This document shows, in pieces, positions 1 through 8,371 of a stretch of 41,071 nt of DNA (position 1 is the first letter of the stretch; each line of letters begins with the position of its first letter). Both the position numbers and the translations under genes were made by a program. The stretch spans positions 1 through 41,071 of the forward strand of contig CASGHK010000034.1 in the NCBI GenBank assembly GCA_949320185.1, in the 5' to 3' direction. The DNA comes from an uncultured Methanomicrobiales archaeon (GTDB lineage Archaea > Halobacteriota > Methanomicrobia > Methanomicrobiales > Methanospirillaceae). The notes beneath the pieces are model-generated. The model did no database searches. It had not been told where the DNA came from and saw only the letters and a list, made by a program, of their open reading frames with translations.

Positions 1-1706
1 GAGAGCTCGCGGGCGTAGAGCTCCAGCTCGGTCATCGCCCGCACCGCCAGCACGAACGCCTCGCGGCTCTCGTGGAGCTGGGCCCCGCAGTGGTGCTGGA
101 CCATCTCGTTCACCCCGACCACCCCGATCGTGTAGACGAGCGGGTCCAGGTCGACCGCCACCGAACCGCGTTCGCCCGTGTTCGGGTCTTTTGGCCGCTG
201 CATCGCGAACGGCATCCGTCCGTTCGTCCGGATGATGTTCATCCAGCGCCGCTTTATCCGGAAGGTCTCAACCGCCTTGTCCATCAGGGCTTTCAGCTCG
301 GCGAAGAGCCGGTCGTCCGAGCCCTCGGCGATGTAGGCTGCCCGGGGGCAGTTGATCGAGACCACCTGCCAGGAGCCCATCGAGAAGTGCTTCCCCTCGA
401 GGAAGTAGAGCTTGTCCTCGAACTGCGAGTCCTCGTCCGCCACCGCCGAGAACTGGTAGGCGCAGCACTGGTAGCACGAGATCCCCTTGCCCGCGCCGCG
501 ATACGCTGGCAGCTGGTTGTCGTAGTACGGGGTCCCGAACTTCGAGGCGAGCTCGAACGACTTCAGGTAGAGGTCGCGGTAGGTCGGGAGGTCAGGATGC
601 GTCCGGTTGTACTCCTCGTCCTCGATCATGAAGTCGGGCTCGATCGAGATCTCCGGCTTTGGGAAGTTGAACGGCTTGCCCCAGGCGTCGCCCTCGAGCA
701 TCACCTCCATCAGGGCCAGAAAGAGGAGCCGCACCTCGCGCTCGAACTCCCCGTAAGCACGGAGCGGTGCCTGCTCCCCGTTCCAGACCTTGCCCTTGTA
801 GACGCAGGGCTTGTCCTTCCAGAGGGCCGGCACCCCCGGCGAGAGCTGGACCGACGAGAAGACCAGCTGGCCCCCGCGGGCAACCATCATCTGGGTCATC
901 TCGTAGACGAACATCTGCATCAGCTGCTTGATCTCGTCGTACGGCATCCCCTCGATATACGGCGCGAGGAAGGTGAGGAAGTTGTAGTACCCCTGGCCCC
1001 CCGCGAAGTTCGTCTGGGCCGATCCGAGCGCCTTGACCGCGTGGAGCACCGCCACCTCGGCCCGCTTCGCCGGCCCTGCCACCGACGCCTTCGTCCCGTT
1101 GCCGTCCGGCATCAGGCCATAATAAAAGAAGTAGCGAAGGTCCCAGTCCTGACAGAAGGGACGGGTCCCGAAGTACTCCAGGTCGTGGATGTGCAGGTCT
1201 CCCGAGAGGTGGTGGTCCGCGATCTCGGGCGGGAGCTGGAGCAGGTACTGCTCTTTCGAGATCTTGTCCGCCTTCTTCTTGTGCGAGGTCTCCGCGTTCT
1301 CCTGCAGGTTCGCGTTGTCGTGCGCCTCGAACCCGCGCCCGACGTCGATCAGGTGGGCGTCGTAGACCGGCGTGCCCACGCGGGTCAGCACGTTCCGGTA
1401 GGAGACCAGCCCGTGCTCGAGGAGCACGATGTTCATGATCTCCCGGATCAGGGGGCCCGAGAGCGTCCGGAGCGAGAGCTGCCGGACCCGGTCCTCGACC
1501 TCGCGGGCGATCTCGCGGGCGGTCGCCTCGTCCGCACCCTCGCCATCGTAGAAGGTCCGGACCAGGCTCGTCTCGACCAGGATCTGCCGGACGATCCGCT
1601 CCCGGTCCCAATCCAGGATATGCCCGTCCGAGCGCCGGACGGGGGGCATCGCGGGGAGCCAGACCCCGTCGAGGGTCGCCTGGCCGCCCGTCTTCGAAGG
1701 GGCCAC
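1..1706 (-). CDS. nrdD: Anaerobic (class III) ribonucleoside-triphosphate reductase, 3'-truncated by the window edge
   Basis: The first 568 residues of NrdD, which reduces ribonucleoside triphosphates to dNTPs by a glycyl-radical mechanism in the cytoplasm. The frame reads continuously from a GTG at 1706. Family-typical stretches include HIHDLEYFGTRPFCQDWDLR, ARGGQLVFSSVQLSPG, a KGISCYQCCAYQFSA cysteine segment and WQVVSINCPRAAYIAEG. The conserved cysteines in RPFCQDW and CYQCC probably correspond to the active-site thiols. The C-terminal zinc site and glycyl-radical loop lie beyond base 1 and cannot be checked. The start lies only four bases after the stop of the upstream redoxin gene, so the two are co-transcribed. 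An internal ATG at 1649 (MPPVRRSDGH) is an alternative start. Identity is certain; the exact start is less so. Confidence 0.95.
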   Translation of the reverse strand, partial: MAPSKTGGQATLDGVWLPAMPPVRRSDGHILDWDRERIVRQILVETSLVRTFYDGEGADEATAREIAREVEDRVRQLSLRTLSGPLIREIMNIVLLEHGLVSYRNVLTRVGTPVYDAHLIDVGRGFEAHDNANLQENAETSHKKKADKISKEQYLLQLPPEIADHHLSGDLHIHDLEYFGTRPFCQDWDLRYFFYYGLMPDGNGTKASVAGPAKRAEVAVLHAVKALGSAQTNFAGGQGYYNFLTFLAPYIEGMPYDEIKQLMQMFVYEMTQMMVARGGQLVFSSVQLSPGVPALWKDKPCVYKGKVWNGEQAPLRAYGEFEREVRLLFLALMEVMLEGDAWGKPFNFPKPEISIEPDFMIEDEEYNRTHPDLPTYRDLYLKSFELASKFGTPYYDNQLPAYRGAGKGISCYQCCAYQFSAVADEDSQFEDKLYFLEGKHFSMGSWQVVSINCPRAAYIAEGSDDRLFAELKALMDKAVETFRIKRRWMNIIRTNGRMPFAMQRPKDPNTGERGSVAVDLDPLVYTIGVVGVNEMVQHHCGAQLHESREAFVLAVRAMTELELYAREL

Positions 1707-1710
1707 GGGC

Positions 1711-1971
1711 TCACGCACCCGAGAGGAGCGCGTCGACCGCGTCCAGGTTCACCTCGCCGCCGCAGAAGAGCTCGGCGGACGTCAGGAAGGTGCTCCCCTT
1801 CCTCAGCACCGGCGCCTCGGAGACGAAGACGCCGTTGATGCGCAGCTCGGTCAGCGCGGCCGCCGACGACATCTCCTCCTCGACGAATTCGACCCCCCGC
1901 TCCTTCAGATATGCCTTGAGCGTCTCGCAGTTCGGGCAGAACTCGAGCCTGTACACGGTCACCCCATCCAT
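1711..1971 (-). CDS. Glutaredoxin/NrdH-like redoxin
   Basis: An 86-residue thioredoxin-fold protein with a CPNC active site at residues 12-15 (YRLEFCPNC). Further on are a VEFVEEE strand and the APVL cis-proline region, as in small glutaredoxin/NrdH proteins. It lies immediately upstream of nrdD with a four-base gap. In Methanosarcina barkeri a similar NrdH passes electrons from a ferredoxin-dependent disulfide reductase to a class III reductase (known), so it is probably the thiol donor for the adjacent NrdD (inference). Start choice: the frame also opens with GTG codons at 1983 and 1980. ATG 1971 follows a GGTGG ribosome-binding sequence and gives the usual short N-terminus before the first strand. 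No reductase partner is visible in this window. Confidence 0.88.
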   Translation of the reverse strand: MDGVTVYRLEFCPNCETLKAYLKERGVEFVEEEMSSAAALTELRINGVFVSEAPVLRKGSTFLTSAELFCGGEVNLDAVDALLSGA

Positions 1972-2010
1972 CAGCGCCACCACTCGTACGAAGGGTATCG
2001 TTGGCCTCGC

Positions 2011-2020
2011 TCAATAATTG
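2011..2020 (-). promoter_or_regulatory. TATA-like element for the redoxin-nrdD operon
   Basis: On the minus strand an AT-rich CAATTATTGA stands out from GC-rich surroundings, centred about 45 bases before ATG 1971 and 33 before GTG 1983. A transcript start about 25 bases downstream would fall near 1990. The gap to the SIMPL gene stop (2023) is tiny, so nrdD expression can be independent of that gene. Confidence 0.45.
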
Positions 2021-2022
2021 TG

Positions 2023-2682
2023 TTATCGGGGCGGGTCAGCCGGTCCGGCGATCGCGTACGTGACCGTGACGGACTCCTCGCCCCGGACCTCCTCGGGCTC
2101 GAACGAGATCACCGGCGCGGCGAGCTCCGAGAGATCCATCGTGTCCATGTTGAGCGAGGAGCTGTACCGGACCTCGGTCCAGCCGTACTCGATCCCGAGC
2201 ACTGGGCCAAGCCGCACCCCGGCCGCACGGGCGATGGTGGCCGCGTTCTCATGCGCCGCCTCGACGGCCGCGGCGAGGAGCCGCTGCCGGAAGCCCCGCC
2301 GGTCCCCCACCTCGAACGAGATCCTGACCTCTACCCCCGGTGCCTCCAGGGCGATCGCCTGGAGCACTTTCCCCGGGTCGTGGGTCCGATCGAGCACGAG
2401 CCGGAGCGCGTGGGTCGCCACGTACCCCAGGAAGAGATGCTCCTTGTGGTCGCTGTCCCACTCGTAGTCGGTCTCGACCCTGAACTGGACGGTCTTTAAA
2501 TCAGTCCGGGCGACCCCGTGCTCCTCGAGTGTTCCCCGGAGACTCTCCACGGACCGAGTGGCCCTCGCAACCGCATCGGCGTAGTCGACCGACCGGTCGC
2601 TTGCCTTGAACGAGAGCACGACCAGGTCGGGCTCGGCCCCCACCTCGCCCCGTCCCTGGACCCGGATCACGGCGTCCTTCAT
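2023..2682 (-). CDS. SIMPL-domain (DUF541) protein
   Basis: A 219-residue protein matching the SIMPL/DUF541 family. It has an N-terminal VRVQGRGEV-type strand, the VESLRGTLEEHGVARTDLKT helix with the DLKT turn typical of the family, and GYVATHALRLVLD in the middle. A C-terminal VTVTYAIAG strand closes it. Family members in bacteria are often secreted or membrane-linked and are of poorly defined function; this copy begins directly with MKDAVIRVQG and has no signal peptide or membrane segment, so it should be cytoplasmic. The start ATG 2682 sits about 100 bases from the divergent flippase gene. A TATA-like GATAAGAAT on the minus strand near 2735 could serve it. The molecular function is unknown. 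Confidence 0.85.
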   Translation of the reverse strand: MKDAVIRVQGRGEVGAEPDLVVLSFKASDRSVDYADAVARATRSVESLRGTLEEHGVARTDLKTVQFRVETDYEWDSDHKEHLFLGYVATHALRLVLDRTHDPGKVLQAIALEAPGVEVRISFEVGDRRGFRQRLLAAAVEAAHENAATIARAAGVRLGPVLGIEYGWTEVRYSSSLNMDTMDLSELAAPVISFEPEEVRGEESVTVTYAIAGPADPPR

Positions 2683-2786
2683 GAGAGTCCGTGGAGCTCA
2701 TCCTGTCATCAAGGCATCGACAGCGGCATTCTTATCGCTCAGGGCGCGCGCATACTAGATCCGTGCGGTCTCGCCTCGCCCGGCTG

Positions 2787-4211
2787 ATGACGGTCTCACC
2801 GGTCCGCCGGCAGTCCCTGATCGGCCTTCTTGCGACGGTCGGCTCGACCCTGCTCGGGTTCGCCTCGACCGTGTACATCGCGCACGCCGCCGGTGCGGCC
2901 GCGCTCGGGGCCTACTACGTCCTCTCGGCCTACCTGGGCTTCCTCCTCCTCGCCTCTGACCCGGGGCTCGGCGGGGCCGCGGCCCAGCGGATCGCCGAGC
3001 GCGACGAGCCGGCCGCTCACTTCTCCGCCTACGCCGTGGTCCGGGTCTCGCTCGCGCTCGCCGTGGTCGGGGCCCTCGTGGCCGCCCGCCCCCTCCTGGT
3101 CGACCTGGAGGCCGCGGGCCTGCTCGCCTGGCTCGCGGTCGCCGTCCTCGCCTCCACCGCGGCCGGGATCATCGCCACCGGGGTCTACGCGAGCGGGCAG
3201 GCCGGGGTGACCCAGTCCGCGGACCTCATCGGGGTCGGGGTACGGGTCGCTGTCCAGGTGGGTGCGGTCGCGCTCGGCTTCGGTGCCGCGGGCCTTGCAG
3301 GGGGTCTCGTCGCCGGCACGGTCACCACCGCGGTCGTGAACCGCCGCTTCCTCGCGCTCCGCCTCACTCGCTTCGGGATACGGCACCTCTCCTCCCTCGC
3401 CTCGTTCGCGGTCTGGTCGTTCCTCCTCTCGCTCGTCGCCGTGCTGAGCGCCAACGCCGACACCCTCCTGATCGGCTACCTCCTCACGGACCGGGAGGTC
3501 GCCCTCTATCGGACCCCGTTCCAGCTCGCCTCCCTCGCTGTCCTCTCCACGATGCCGATCCGGGCTTCGCTCGCCCCCCGGATCGCCGGGTGGGCCCGCG
3601 CCGGCGCCCTCGACGAGGTGGCCGGCGTCCTCGCCCGGGCCTGGACCTTCGCCCTCCTCCTCGCGGTTCCCGCGACCGTCGGCGGTGTCCTCCTCGCCGA
3701 CCGACTCCTCTACTTCCTCTACGGCGCCGACTTCACCTCCGCTTCCCCCGCCCTCGTCCTCCTCTTGGTCGCCGAGCTGGTCGCGGTCGGCTCGCTCCTC
3801 GAGGGGATGGCCCTCTCAGCGGTCGGCCGGCCCCGCGGGGCCTTCGTCGCTGCCGGCGCCGGCGCCGTGGTCCTGGTCCTGGCCGACCTCGCCCTGATCC
3901 CTCTCCTGGGTGTCACCGGCGCCGCCCTTGGTCTCTTCCTCTCCACCCTGACGGCGACCGTCCTCTCCCGCCTCCTCCTCTCCCGCACCGTGACGGTCCG
4001 GTTCGAGCGGCGGCCCGTGGCGGCGGTGCTCGTCTCCGCCGCGCTGATGACGGTCGTCGTCCTCGCGCTCCGCACCGTCGCCGCACCGACGAGCCTCGTT
4101 TTCACCGCCGGCACCGTCGGGTTCGGGGCCGTCGTCTACCTCGCCGCCGTCCTCTTCCTCGACCCCTCGATCCGGGCCGAGGTGACAGGGCTCGCCCGGG
4201 CTGTCATCTGA
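2787..4211 (+). CDS. Polysaccharide-biosynthesis flippase (MOP superfamily)
   Basis: A 474-residue, strongly hydrophobic protein with about 12-14 predicted membrane helices. It begins with the RRQSLIGLLATVGSTLLGF first helix and the YYVLSAYLGFLLLASDPGLG second-loop pattern of Wzx-like oligosaccharide flippases. A mid-protein FAVWSFLLSLVAVLSANADT region follows, then LIGYLLTDREVALYRT, where these proteins typically have the IG.FLG...VG.Y motif. It probably moves a lipid-linked glycan across the cytoplasmic membrane, for S-layer or exopolysaccharide assembly (inference). No glycosyltransferase lies next to it, so the substrate is unknown. The start is ATG 2787; an in-frame GTG at 2763 would add eight residues. 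It is transcribed divergently from the SIMPL gene. Confidence 0.85.
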   Translation: MTVSPVRRQSLIGLLATVGSTLLGFASTVYIAHAAGAAALGAYYVLSAYLGFLLLASDPGLGGAAAQRIAERDEPAAHFSAYAVVRVSLALAVVGALVAARPLLVDLEAAGLLAWLAVAVLASTAAGIIATGVYASGQAGVTQSADLIGVGVRVAVQVGAVALGFGAAGLAGGLVAGTVTTAVVNRRFLALRLTRFGIRHLSSLASFAVWSFLLSLVAVLSANADTLLIGYLLTDREVALYRTPFQLASLAVLSTMPIRASLAPRIAGWARAGALDEVAGVLARAWTFALLLAVPATVGGVLLADRLLYFLYGADFTSASPALVLLLVAELVAVGSLLEGMALSAVGRPRGAFVAAGAGAVVLVLADLALIPLLGVTGAALGLFLSTLTATVLSRLLLSRTVTVRFERRPVAAVLVSAALMTVVVLALRTVAAPTSLVFTAGTVGFGAVVYLAAVLFLDPSIRAEVTGLARAVI

Positions 4212-4242
4212 GGGAGGGGACCAGGGTGCCGGCTCCACACAC

Positions 4243-4250
4243 TTTATCTA
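4243..4250 (+). promoter_or_regulatory. TATA-like element upstream of the 7TM histidine kinase
   Basis: TTTATCTA lies just after the flippase stop. A transcript start about 25 bases downstream (near 4272) gives a leader of about 60 bases to ATG 4333. An in-frame GTG at 4279 would be nearly leaderless and is the alternative start. Confidence 0.4.
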
Positions 4251-4332
4251 TCACCTTGCTCTTCTCTCTCTAACGCCGGTGGCGTGCGGGGCGCCTGTAC
4301 GCCTGGTGCGGACCGGTGCGTTCGGCAGAGCC

Positions 4333-6063
4333 ATGCAGTACACACCGCTGATCATCCCGTTCCTCATCACCGGAGCGGCCTCTCTCGTCCTGGCAGCGAT
4401 CGGCTACCAGCGCCGCCACCTGCCGGGGTTTCGAGAGTTCATGCTCCTGTCTGCCGCGGGGGCGTTCTGGAACCTCGGGTTCGTCTGCGAGCTGGTAAGC
4501 ACCGACCCGACGATGGCGCTCTTCTTCAGCCTCCTGCAGTATATCGGGATCGCGGTCGTCGTCTCCAACTGGACCTTCTTCGTGCTCACCCTCGCTGATC
4601 GCTCCTGGAGCCTGCCCGCCCCCGTCCGGCCCCCACTCGTTCTCGGTACGGCCCTCCTCCTCGTTTCCGCGCTCACGACGCCGTTCCACCACCTCTTCTA
4701 CACATCCTGGGCGATGGTGGAGATCGGAGGGCGCCTCTCACTCTTCTATACCCAGGGGCCGCTCTACTTCGTCTTCATCGCGGGTGTCTACGCCGCCCTC
4801 GCCCTCTCGCTCCTGGTCGCTGTCCGGGGCGCGGTCTTCTCCCGCGGCCCGGATCGGACGGGCTATCTCCTGGTCGCTGGCGGCTCGGTTCTGGCCGCCC
4901 TCTCCGGGGTCTCGTACGTGCTCCAGGCGAGCCCGATAGCGAACGTCGACACCTCGCCCCTCGTTATGACAGTGATCGGCGGCCTGGTGATGTCCTGGAC
5001 CCTCCGGTACCACATCTTCGAGGTGGTCCCGATCGGGCGGGACCGTGTCTTCGACACCACGCCGGACGGCGTACTGGTCCTCGACCTCAACCGCAGGGTC
5101 CTTGCCGTGAACCCGGCAGCCACCGCCATCCTCGGCGTGGACGGGACCGCCGCAGTCGGGCTCAGCCTCGATCAGGTGCTGCCAACCTTCCACGCTGCAG
5201 GGGAGCCCGGTTTCGAGGTCAGTGGGGCCTGGGAGACGTTCGCGCTCGGGGCCGGGGAAGCGCGAAGGTATTACGAGGCCCGGGCCCTCGCGGTCCGCGG
5301 GCGGACGGACCGTCCGATAGGATGGCTGGTCGTCCTCCGGGACGTCCACGAAGCGAGGGTGGCTCGAGAGGCCCTCTCCCGGGCGAACCAGCACCTTCGC
5401 CTGCTCACCAGCCTCACGCGGCACGACATCGCGAACCGGGTGACTGTCCTGCTCGCCCGGATCGAGAACGCCCGGGATCTGCCGTCCGACGCGGCCCGGC
5501 TCGATGAACTCGACCGGATCGAGGAGGAGGCGCAGGCGATCGCCGCCCTCTGCCGGCTCGCGCGGGACAAGGACGGCGACCTGGAGGGGGCCCCTGCCTG
5601 GCACCGGGTCGACCGGGCCGTCTCCGCCTCCGCCGAGCCCTTCCGGGGATCCGGGGTCCGTGTCGAGTGCGCCCCGACAACCCTGGAGGTCAGGGCGGAC
5701 TCCCTCTTCCCCCTGGTCCTGGGCAACCTGATCGAGAACGCGGTCCGGCACGGGGGCCCGGCCCTCTCGACGGTCCGGTGCTCCATCGTCCCAGATGGCC
5801 CGGGCGTGCTCCTCGCGATCGAGGACGACGGCATCGGTGTCCCCACGTCGGAGAAAGAGCGGATCTTCGAGCTCGGTGTCGGAAGACACACCGGTCTCGG
5901 CCTCTATCTCTGCCGCGAGATCCTCGGGATGACCGGCATCACGATCCGGGAGGCCGGGGTGCCGGGAAGGGGCGCGCGGTTCGAGCTGCGCATCCCCGAA
6001 GGTTCGCACCGCCTGGCCGAACCCGGTGCGGCCGGCACCACCGCGGACGATCCCCTGTCCTGA
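4333..6063 (+). CDS. 7TM-sensor PAS histidine kinase
   Basis: A 576-residue membrane sensor kinase. Residues 1 to about 215 hold seven hydrophobic helices of the histidine-kinase 7TM type (first helix YTPLIIPFLITGAASLVLAA). A PAS domain follows at about 225-340 (DTTPDGVLVLDLNRRVLAVN). The phospho-acceptor His364 is in LTRHDIANRV, the HDI-x-N box common in methanogen kinases. The C-terminal ATPase domain has NLIENAVRHG (N box), EDDGIGVP (G1) and GLGLYLCREIL (G2). No response regulator lies nearby, so the output is unknown. ATG 4333 is preferred because it starts exactly at the first helix; a GTG at 4279 would add 18 polar residues. It is the first of five histidine kinases in this window. Confidence 0.9.
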   Translation: MQYTPLIIPFLITGAASLVLAAIGYQRRHLPGFREFMLLSAAGAFWNLGFVCELVSTDPTMALFFSLLQYIGIAVVVSNWTFFVLTLADRSWSLPAPVRPPLVLGTALLLVSALTTPFHHLFYTSWAMVEIGGRLSLFYTQGPLYFVFIAGVYAALALSLLVAVRGAVFSRGPDRTGYLLVAGGSVLAALSGVSYVLQASPIANVDTSPLVMTVIGGLVMSWTLRYHIFEVVPIGRDRVFDTTPDGVLVLDLNRRVLAVNPAATAILGVDGTAAVGLSLDQVLPTFHAAGEPGFEVSGAWETFALGAGEARRYYEARALAVRGRTDRPIGWLVVLRDVHEARVAREALSRANQHLRLLTSLTRHDIANRVTVLLARIENARDLPSDAARLDELDRIEEEAQAIAALCRLARDKDGDLEGAPAWHRVDRAVSASAEPFRGSGVRVECAPTTLEVRADSLFPLVLGNLIENAVRHGGPALSTVRCSIVPDGPGVLLAIEDDGIGVPTSEKERIFELGVGRHTGLGLYLCREILGMTGITIREAGVPGRGARFELRIPEGSHRLAEPGAAGTTADDPLS

Positions 6064-6103
6064 CCGATCACCCTTTCTATCCTCCGGGCCCACACTCTCC
6101 CCC

Positions 6104-6643
6104 ATGGTGCGGACCTTCGTCGCCGTCGACCTCCCCGGCGAGATGCGAGCCCGGATCGGCGAGGCGGCGCAGGGCCTTCGCGGTTCGGAGGCCCGGCTCA
6201 CGTTCGTCGACCCGGCGCTCATCCACGTCACGCTCGCCTTTCTCGGCGAGGTCGAGCCCGATCGGCTCCCGGCGATCGCTGGCGCCCTCACAGATGTCCG
6301 GCAGGATCCCTTCGAGCTCGATGTCGGGCCGATCGTCGGGAACAGCCGTTCGTCGCCGCGTACCATCTGGTGCGGGACCTCGGACGACGGCTCGCTCGGG
6401 GTGCTCGCCCGGGCAGTCGCGGACGCCCTCGTCCCGCTCGGCTTCGTCCCCGAGCGCCGGCCGTTCCGGGGCCACGCGACCGTTGCGCGGGTGAAGTCCT
6501 TCCATCCCTCCCTCCTTCGGCGACTCCGCGCCCTCCCCGGCGACGGGTTCGGTCCCTTCCGGGTCGACGCGTTCCAGCTCAAGAAGAGCACGCTTGGCCC
6601 CGCCGGCCCCGTCTACGAGACCCTCGCGGAGGTGCGGTTCTGA
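6104..6643 (+). CDS. thpR: RNA 2',3'-cyclic phosphodiesterase (2H family)
   Basis: A 179-residue 2H phosphoesterase of the LigT/ThpR type. The two signature motifs are HVTLAFLG near residue 43 and HATVARVK near residue 125, with the expected spacing. The N-terminus VRTFVAVDLP is also typical. Family members open 2',3'-cyclic phosphates at RNA ends. It overlaps the following cca gene, and the thpR-cca pairing is common in archaea, which points to tRNA 3'-end maturation or repair (known context, inferred role). A TTTCTATCC element centred 26 bases before ATG 6104 suggests a leaderless message. Confidence 0.93.
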   Translation: MVRTFVAVDLPGEMRARIGEAAQGLRGSEARLTFVDPALIHVTLAFLGEVEPDRLPAIAGALTDVRQDPFELDVGPIVGNSRSSPRTIWCGTSDDGSLGVLARAVADALVPLGFVPERRPFRGHATVARVKSFHPSLLRRLRALPGDGFGPFRVDAFQLKKSTLGPAGPVYETLAEVRF

Positions 6644-7998
6644 CCGACGAGGTCCGCGAGAAGGTGCTGGCCGAGATCCGGCCCCGCCCGGACGAGCTCG
6701 CCCACCTCCAGTCCGTCATCGACCTCCTGGTCCCGGCGATCGAACGGGAGGGGGTCGAGGCGATGGTGGTCGGCTCGGCCGCCCGGGGGACCTGGGTCCG
6801 GGGGGACCGCGATCTCGACCTCTTTCTCCTCTTTCCGCCCGAGATGGACCGTGACGCGCTCGAGCGCGATGGCCTCGCCCTCGCCCGTGCAGTGGCACTC
6901 GAGTTCGGGGACGGCTACCGCGAGAAGTACGCCGAGCACCCGTACATCAATGCGACCGTGGACGGGATCGACGTCGACCTTGTCCCGTGCTACCGGGTCG
7001 CCTCCGCTGCCGAGATCCAGAGCGCGGTCGACAGGACCCCGTTCCACACCCGCTACGTCACTGCCCGGATCGGGGACCTCGTCGATGACGTCCTCCTCCT
7101 GAAGAGGATGGCCCAGGCCGGTGGAGTCTACGGCTCAGACCAGATGACCGAGGGGTTCGCAGGCTACCTCTGCGAGCTCCTGGTCCTCCACCACGGCTCG
7201 TTCCGAGGCGTCCTGGAGGGAGCGAGCGGCTGGCGGCCGGGCGAGGTGATCGACCTGGAGGGACACGCGGCAAAGCGGTTCGAGGAGCCGCTCGTCGTGG
7301 TCGACCCGGTCGACCCGAACCGGAACGTCTCCGCCTCGGTCTCTCTCTCGCGGATGATGGAGTTTGTCGAGCTCGCCCGTGCCTACCTGGATCGGCCGTC
7401 GACGGCATTCTTCGAGCTCCGTTCTCGCCCTCCGATCGGCCGCGACGACTTCTCGGCGCGGCTCGCCGCCCGGGGGACAGCCCTCTATGCCGTCCGGTTC
7501 CCGACCCCGAACCTGATCGAGGACATCGTGGTGCCCCAGCTCCGAAAGAGCCTCGACGGCCTGGTCCAGCTCCTGGGACGGCACGAGTTCGCGGTGAACC
7601 GGGCGGAGGCGGAGATGGGCCCCGACCACTGCCTTCTCCTCTTCGAGCTCCTGGTCGACACGCTTCCACCGGTCGCACGCCACCCGGGCCCCCCGCTCTG
7701 GAACCGGGAGAACGCCGAACGGTTCCGTGAGAAGTACTCACAGCCGAACGCCGCCATCGCGGGTCCATTCATCGAGGACGGGCGCTACATCGTCGAGGTG
7801 CCGCGCCGTTTCTGCCGGGCCGGCGACCTCCTCGGTTCGGACCAGGCCCTCCAGGTCTCGCTCGGGAAGCACGTCCGCCGCGCGCTGAAGGAGCGGGAGC
7901 TCCTGGCGGGGCCGGCCTGCTGGTCCGAGGAGTTCGCCCCGTTCCTCGGCGGGTTCCTGGACCGGGCCTCTCCCCTCCTTCGGCTCGAGAGGACCTAG
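6640..7998 (+). CDS. cca: Archaeal class I CCA-adding tRNA nucleotidyltransferase, probable CTG start
   Basis: An approximately 452-residue enzyme that adds or repairs the CCA end of tRNAs. The nucleotidyltransferase motif VVGSAARGTWVRGDRDLDLF supplies Asp58 and Asp60, and IDVDLVPCY supplies the third carboxylate (about Asp113). Downstream are LLLKRMAQAGGVYGSD and the VDPVDPNRNVSASVS segment typical of archaeal CCA enzymes. No ATG, GTG or TTG start fits the N-terminus. A CTG at 6640 sits five bases after a perfect GGAGGTG ribosome-binding site (6628-6634) and overlaps the thpR stop as CTGA, giving MTDEVREKVLAEIRP. The nearest conventional start, GTG 6664, would remove eight residues and has a weaker GAGGT upstream. 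The product is certain; the start is inferred. Confidence 0.93.
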   Translation: MTDEVREKVLAEIRPRPDELAHLQSVIDLLVPAIEREGVEAMVVGSAARGTWVRGDRDLDLFLLFPPEMDRDALERDGLALARAVALEFGDGYREKYAEHPYINATVDGIDVDLVPCYRVASAAEIQSAVDRTPFHTRYVTARIGDLVDDVLLLKRMAQAGGVYGSDQMTEGFAGYLCELLVLHHGSFRGVLEGASGWRPGEVIDLEGHAAKRFEEPLVVVDPVDPNRNVSASVSLSRMMEFVELARAYLDRPSTAFFELRSRPPIGRDDFSARLAARGTALYAVRFPTPNLIEDIVVPQLRKSLDGLVQLLGRHEFAVNRAEAEMGPDHCLLLFELLVDTLPPVARHPGPPLWNRENAERFREKYSQPNAAIAGPFIEDGRYIVEVPRRFCRAGDLLGSDQALQVSLGKHVRRALKERELLAGPACWSEEFAPFLGGFLDRASPLLRLERT

Positions 7999-8333
7999 AG
8001 GACGGTCTCTCCCCGCTCCCCCGTCCGGACCCGGACCACTCCTTCGAGGGGGAAGATGAAGAGCTTGCCGTCCCCGGGCTCCCCGGTCCGCGCCATGTCG
8101 CAGATCAGGTCAACGACCCGTTCGACCGCGTCATCGTGGACCGCCACCTCGAGACGGGTGCGGGGCAGCAGGTCGATCTCGTACTCCTGGCCGCGGAACT
8201 CCTGCCGGCGCCCGCGTTGCTCTCCCCGTCCCCGTACGTCGGTGACCGTGATCGAGCCGTAGCCGAGGTCGTCGAGGGCTGCCTTCACGGCGTCGAGCCG
8301 CGAGTCGCGAATGATCGCCACCACCATCTTCAT
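7995..8333 (-). CDS. PII-family nitrogen regulatory protein
   Basis: A 112-residue PII protein: MKMVVAIIRDSRLDAVKAAL opens the fold, Tyr51 lies in the T-loop (RGQEYEIDLLPR), and the C-terminal block GDGKLFIFPLEGVVRVRTGE is present. PII trimers bind ATP/ADP and 2-oxoglutarate and report nitrogen and energy status to ammonium transporters or glutamine synthetase (known). The usual B-loop and T-loop boundaries are intact; Arg58 replaces the more common lysine. No amtB, glnA or nif gene is next to it, so its partner is unclear and glnB versus glnK cannot be decided. It converges on cca, and both stop codons lie within one CTAG (7995-7998). A TATA box 26 bases before the ATG implies a leaderless message. 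Confidence 0.92.
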   Translation of the reverse strand: MKMVVAIIRDSRLDAVKAALDDLGYGSITVTDVRGRGEQRGRRQEFRGQEYEIDLLPRTRLEVAVHDDAVERVVDLICDMARTGEPGDGKLFIFPLEGVVRVRTGERGETVL

Positions 8334-8355
8334 GGAGGGGGAGTCGGCGCCCCTG

Positions 8356-8363
8356 GATTTATT
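8356..8363 (-). promoter_or_regulatory. TATA box of the PII gene
   Basis: Minus-strand AATAAATC, centred 26 bases before ATG 8333, in otherwise GC-rich DNA. The spacing predicts transcription starting at or next to the start codon. Confidence 0.6.
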
Positions 8364-8371
8364 GATGATCG

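Noticed and set aside
72-1838. Long plus-strand open frame of 588 codons opposite nrdD
   Set aside because: It is antisense to the well-conserved minus-strand nrdD and redoxin; high GC keeps opposite frames open. Its composition (Arg/Pro/Val-rich) is not protein-like.
4738-6591. 617-codon minus-strand open frame over the 7TM kinase and thpR
   Set aside because: A shadow of conserved plus-strand kinase and ThpR motifs; no recognisable domains.
8330-8371. Small coding gene ending in ATGA overlap with the PII start
   Set aside because: The last residues before the overlap (INPGAPTPPP) run through the TATA box and are not conserved-looking; the overlap is chance at the end of the decayed deacetylase frame.
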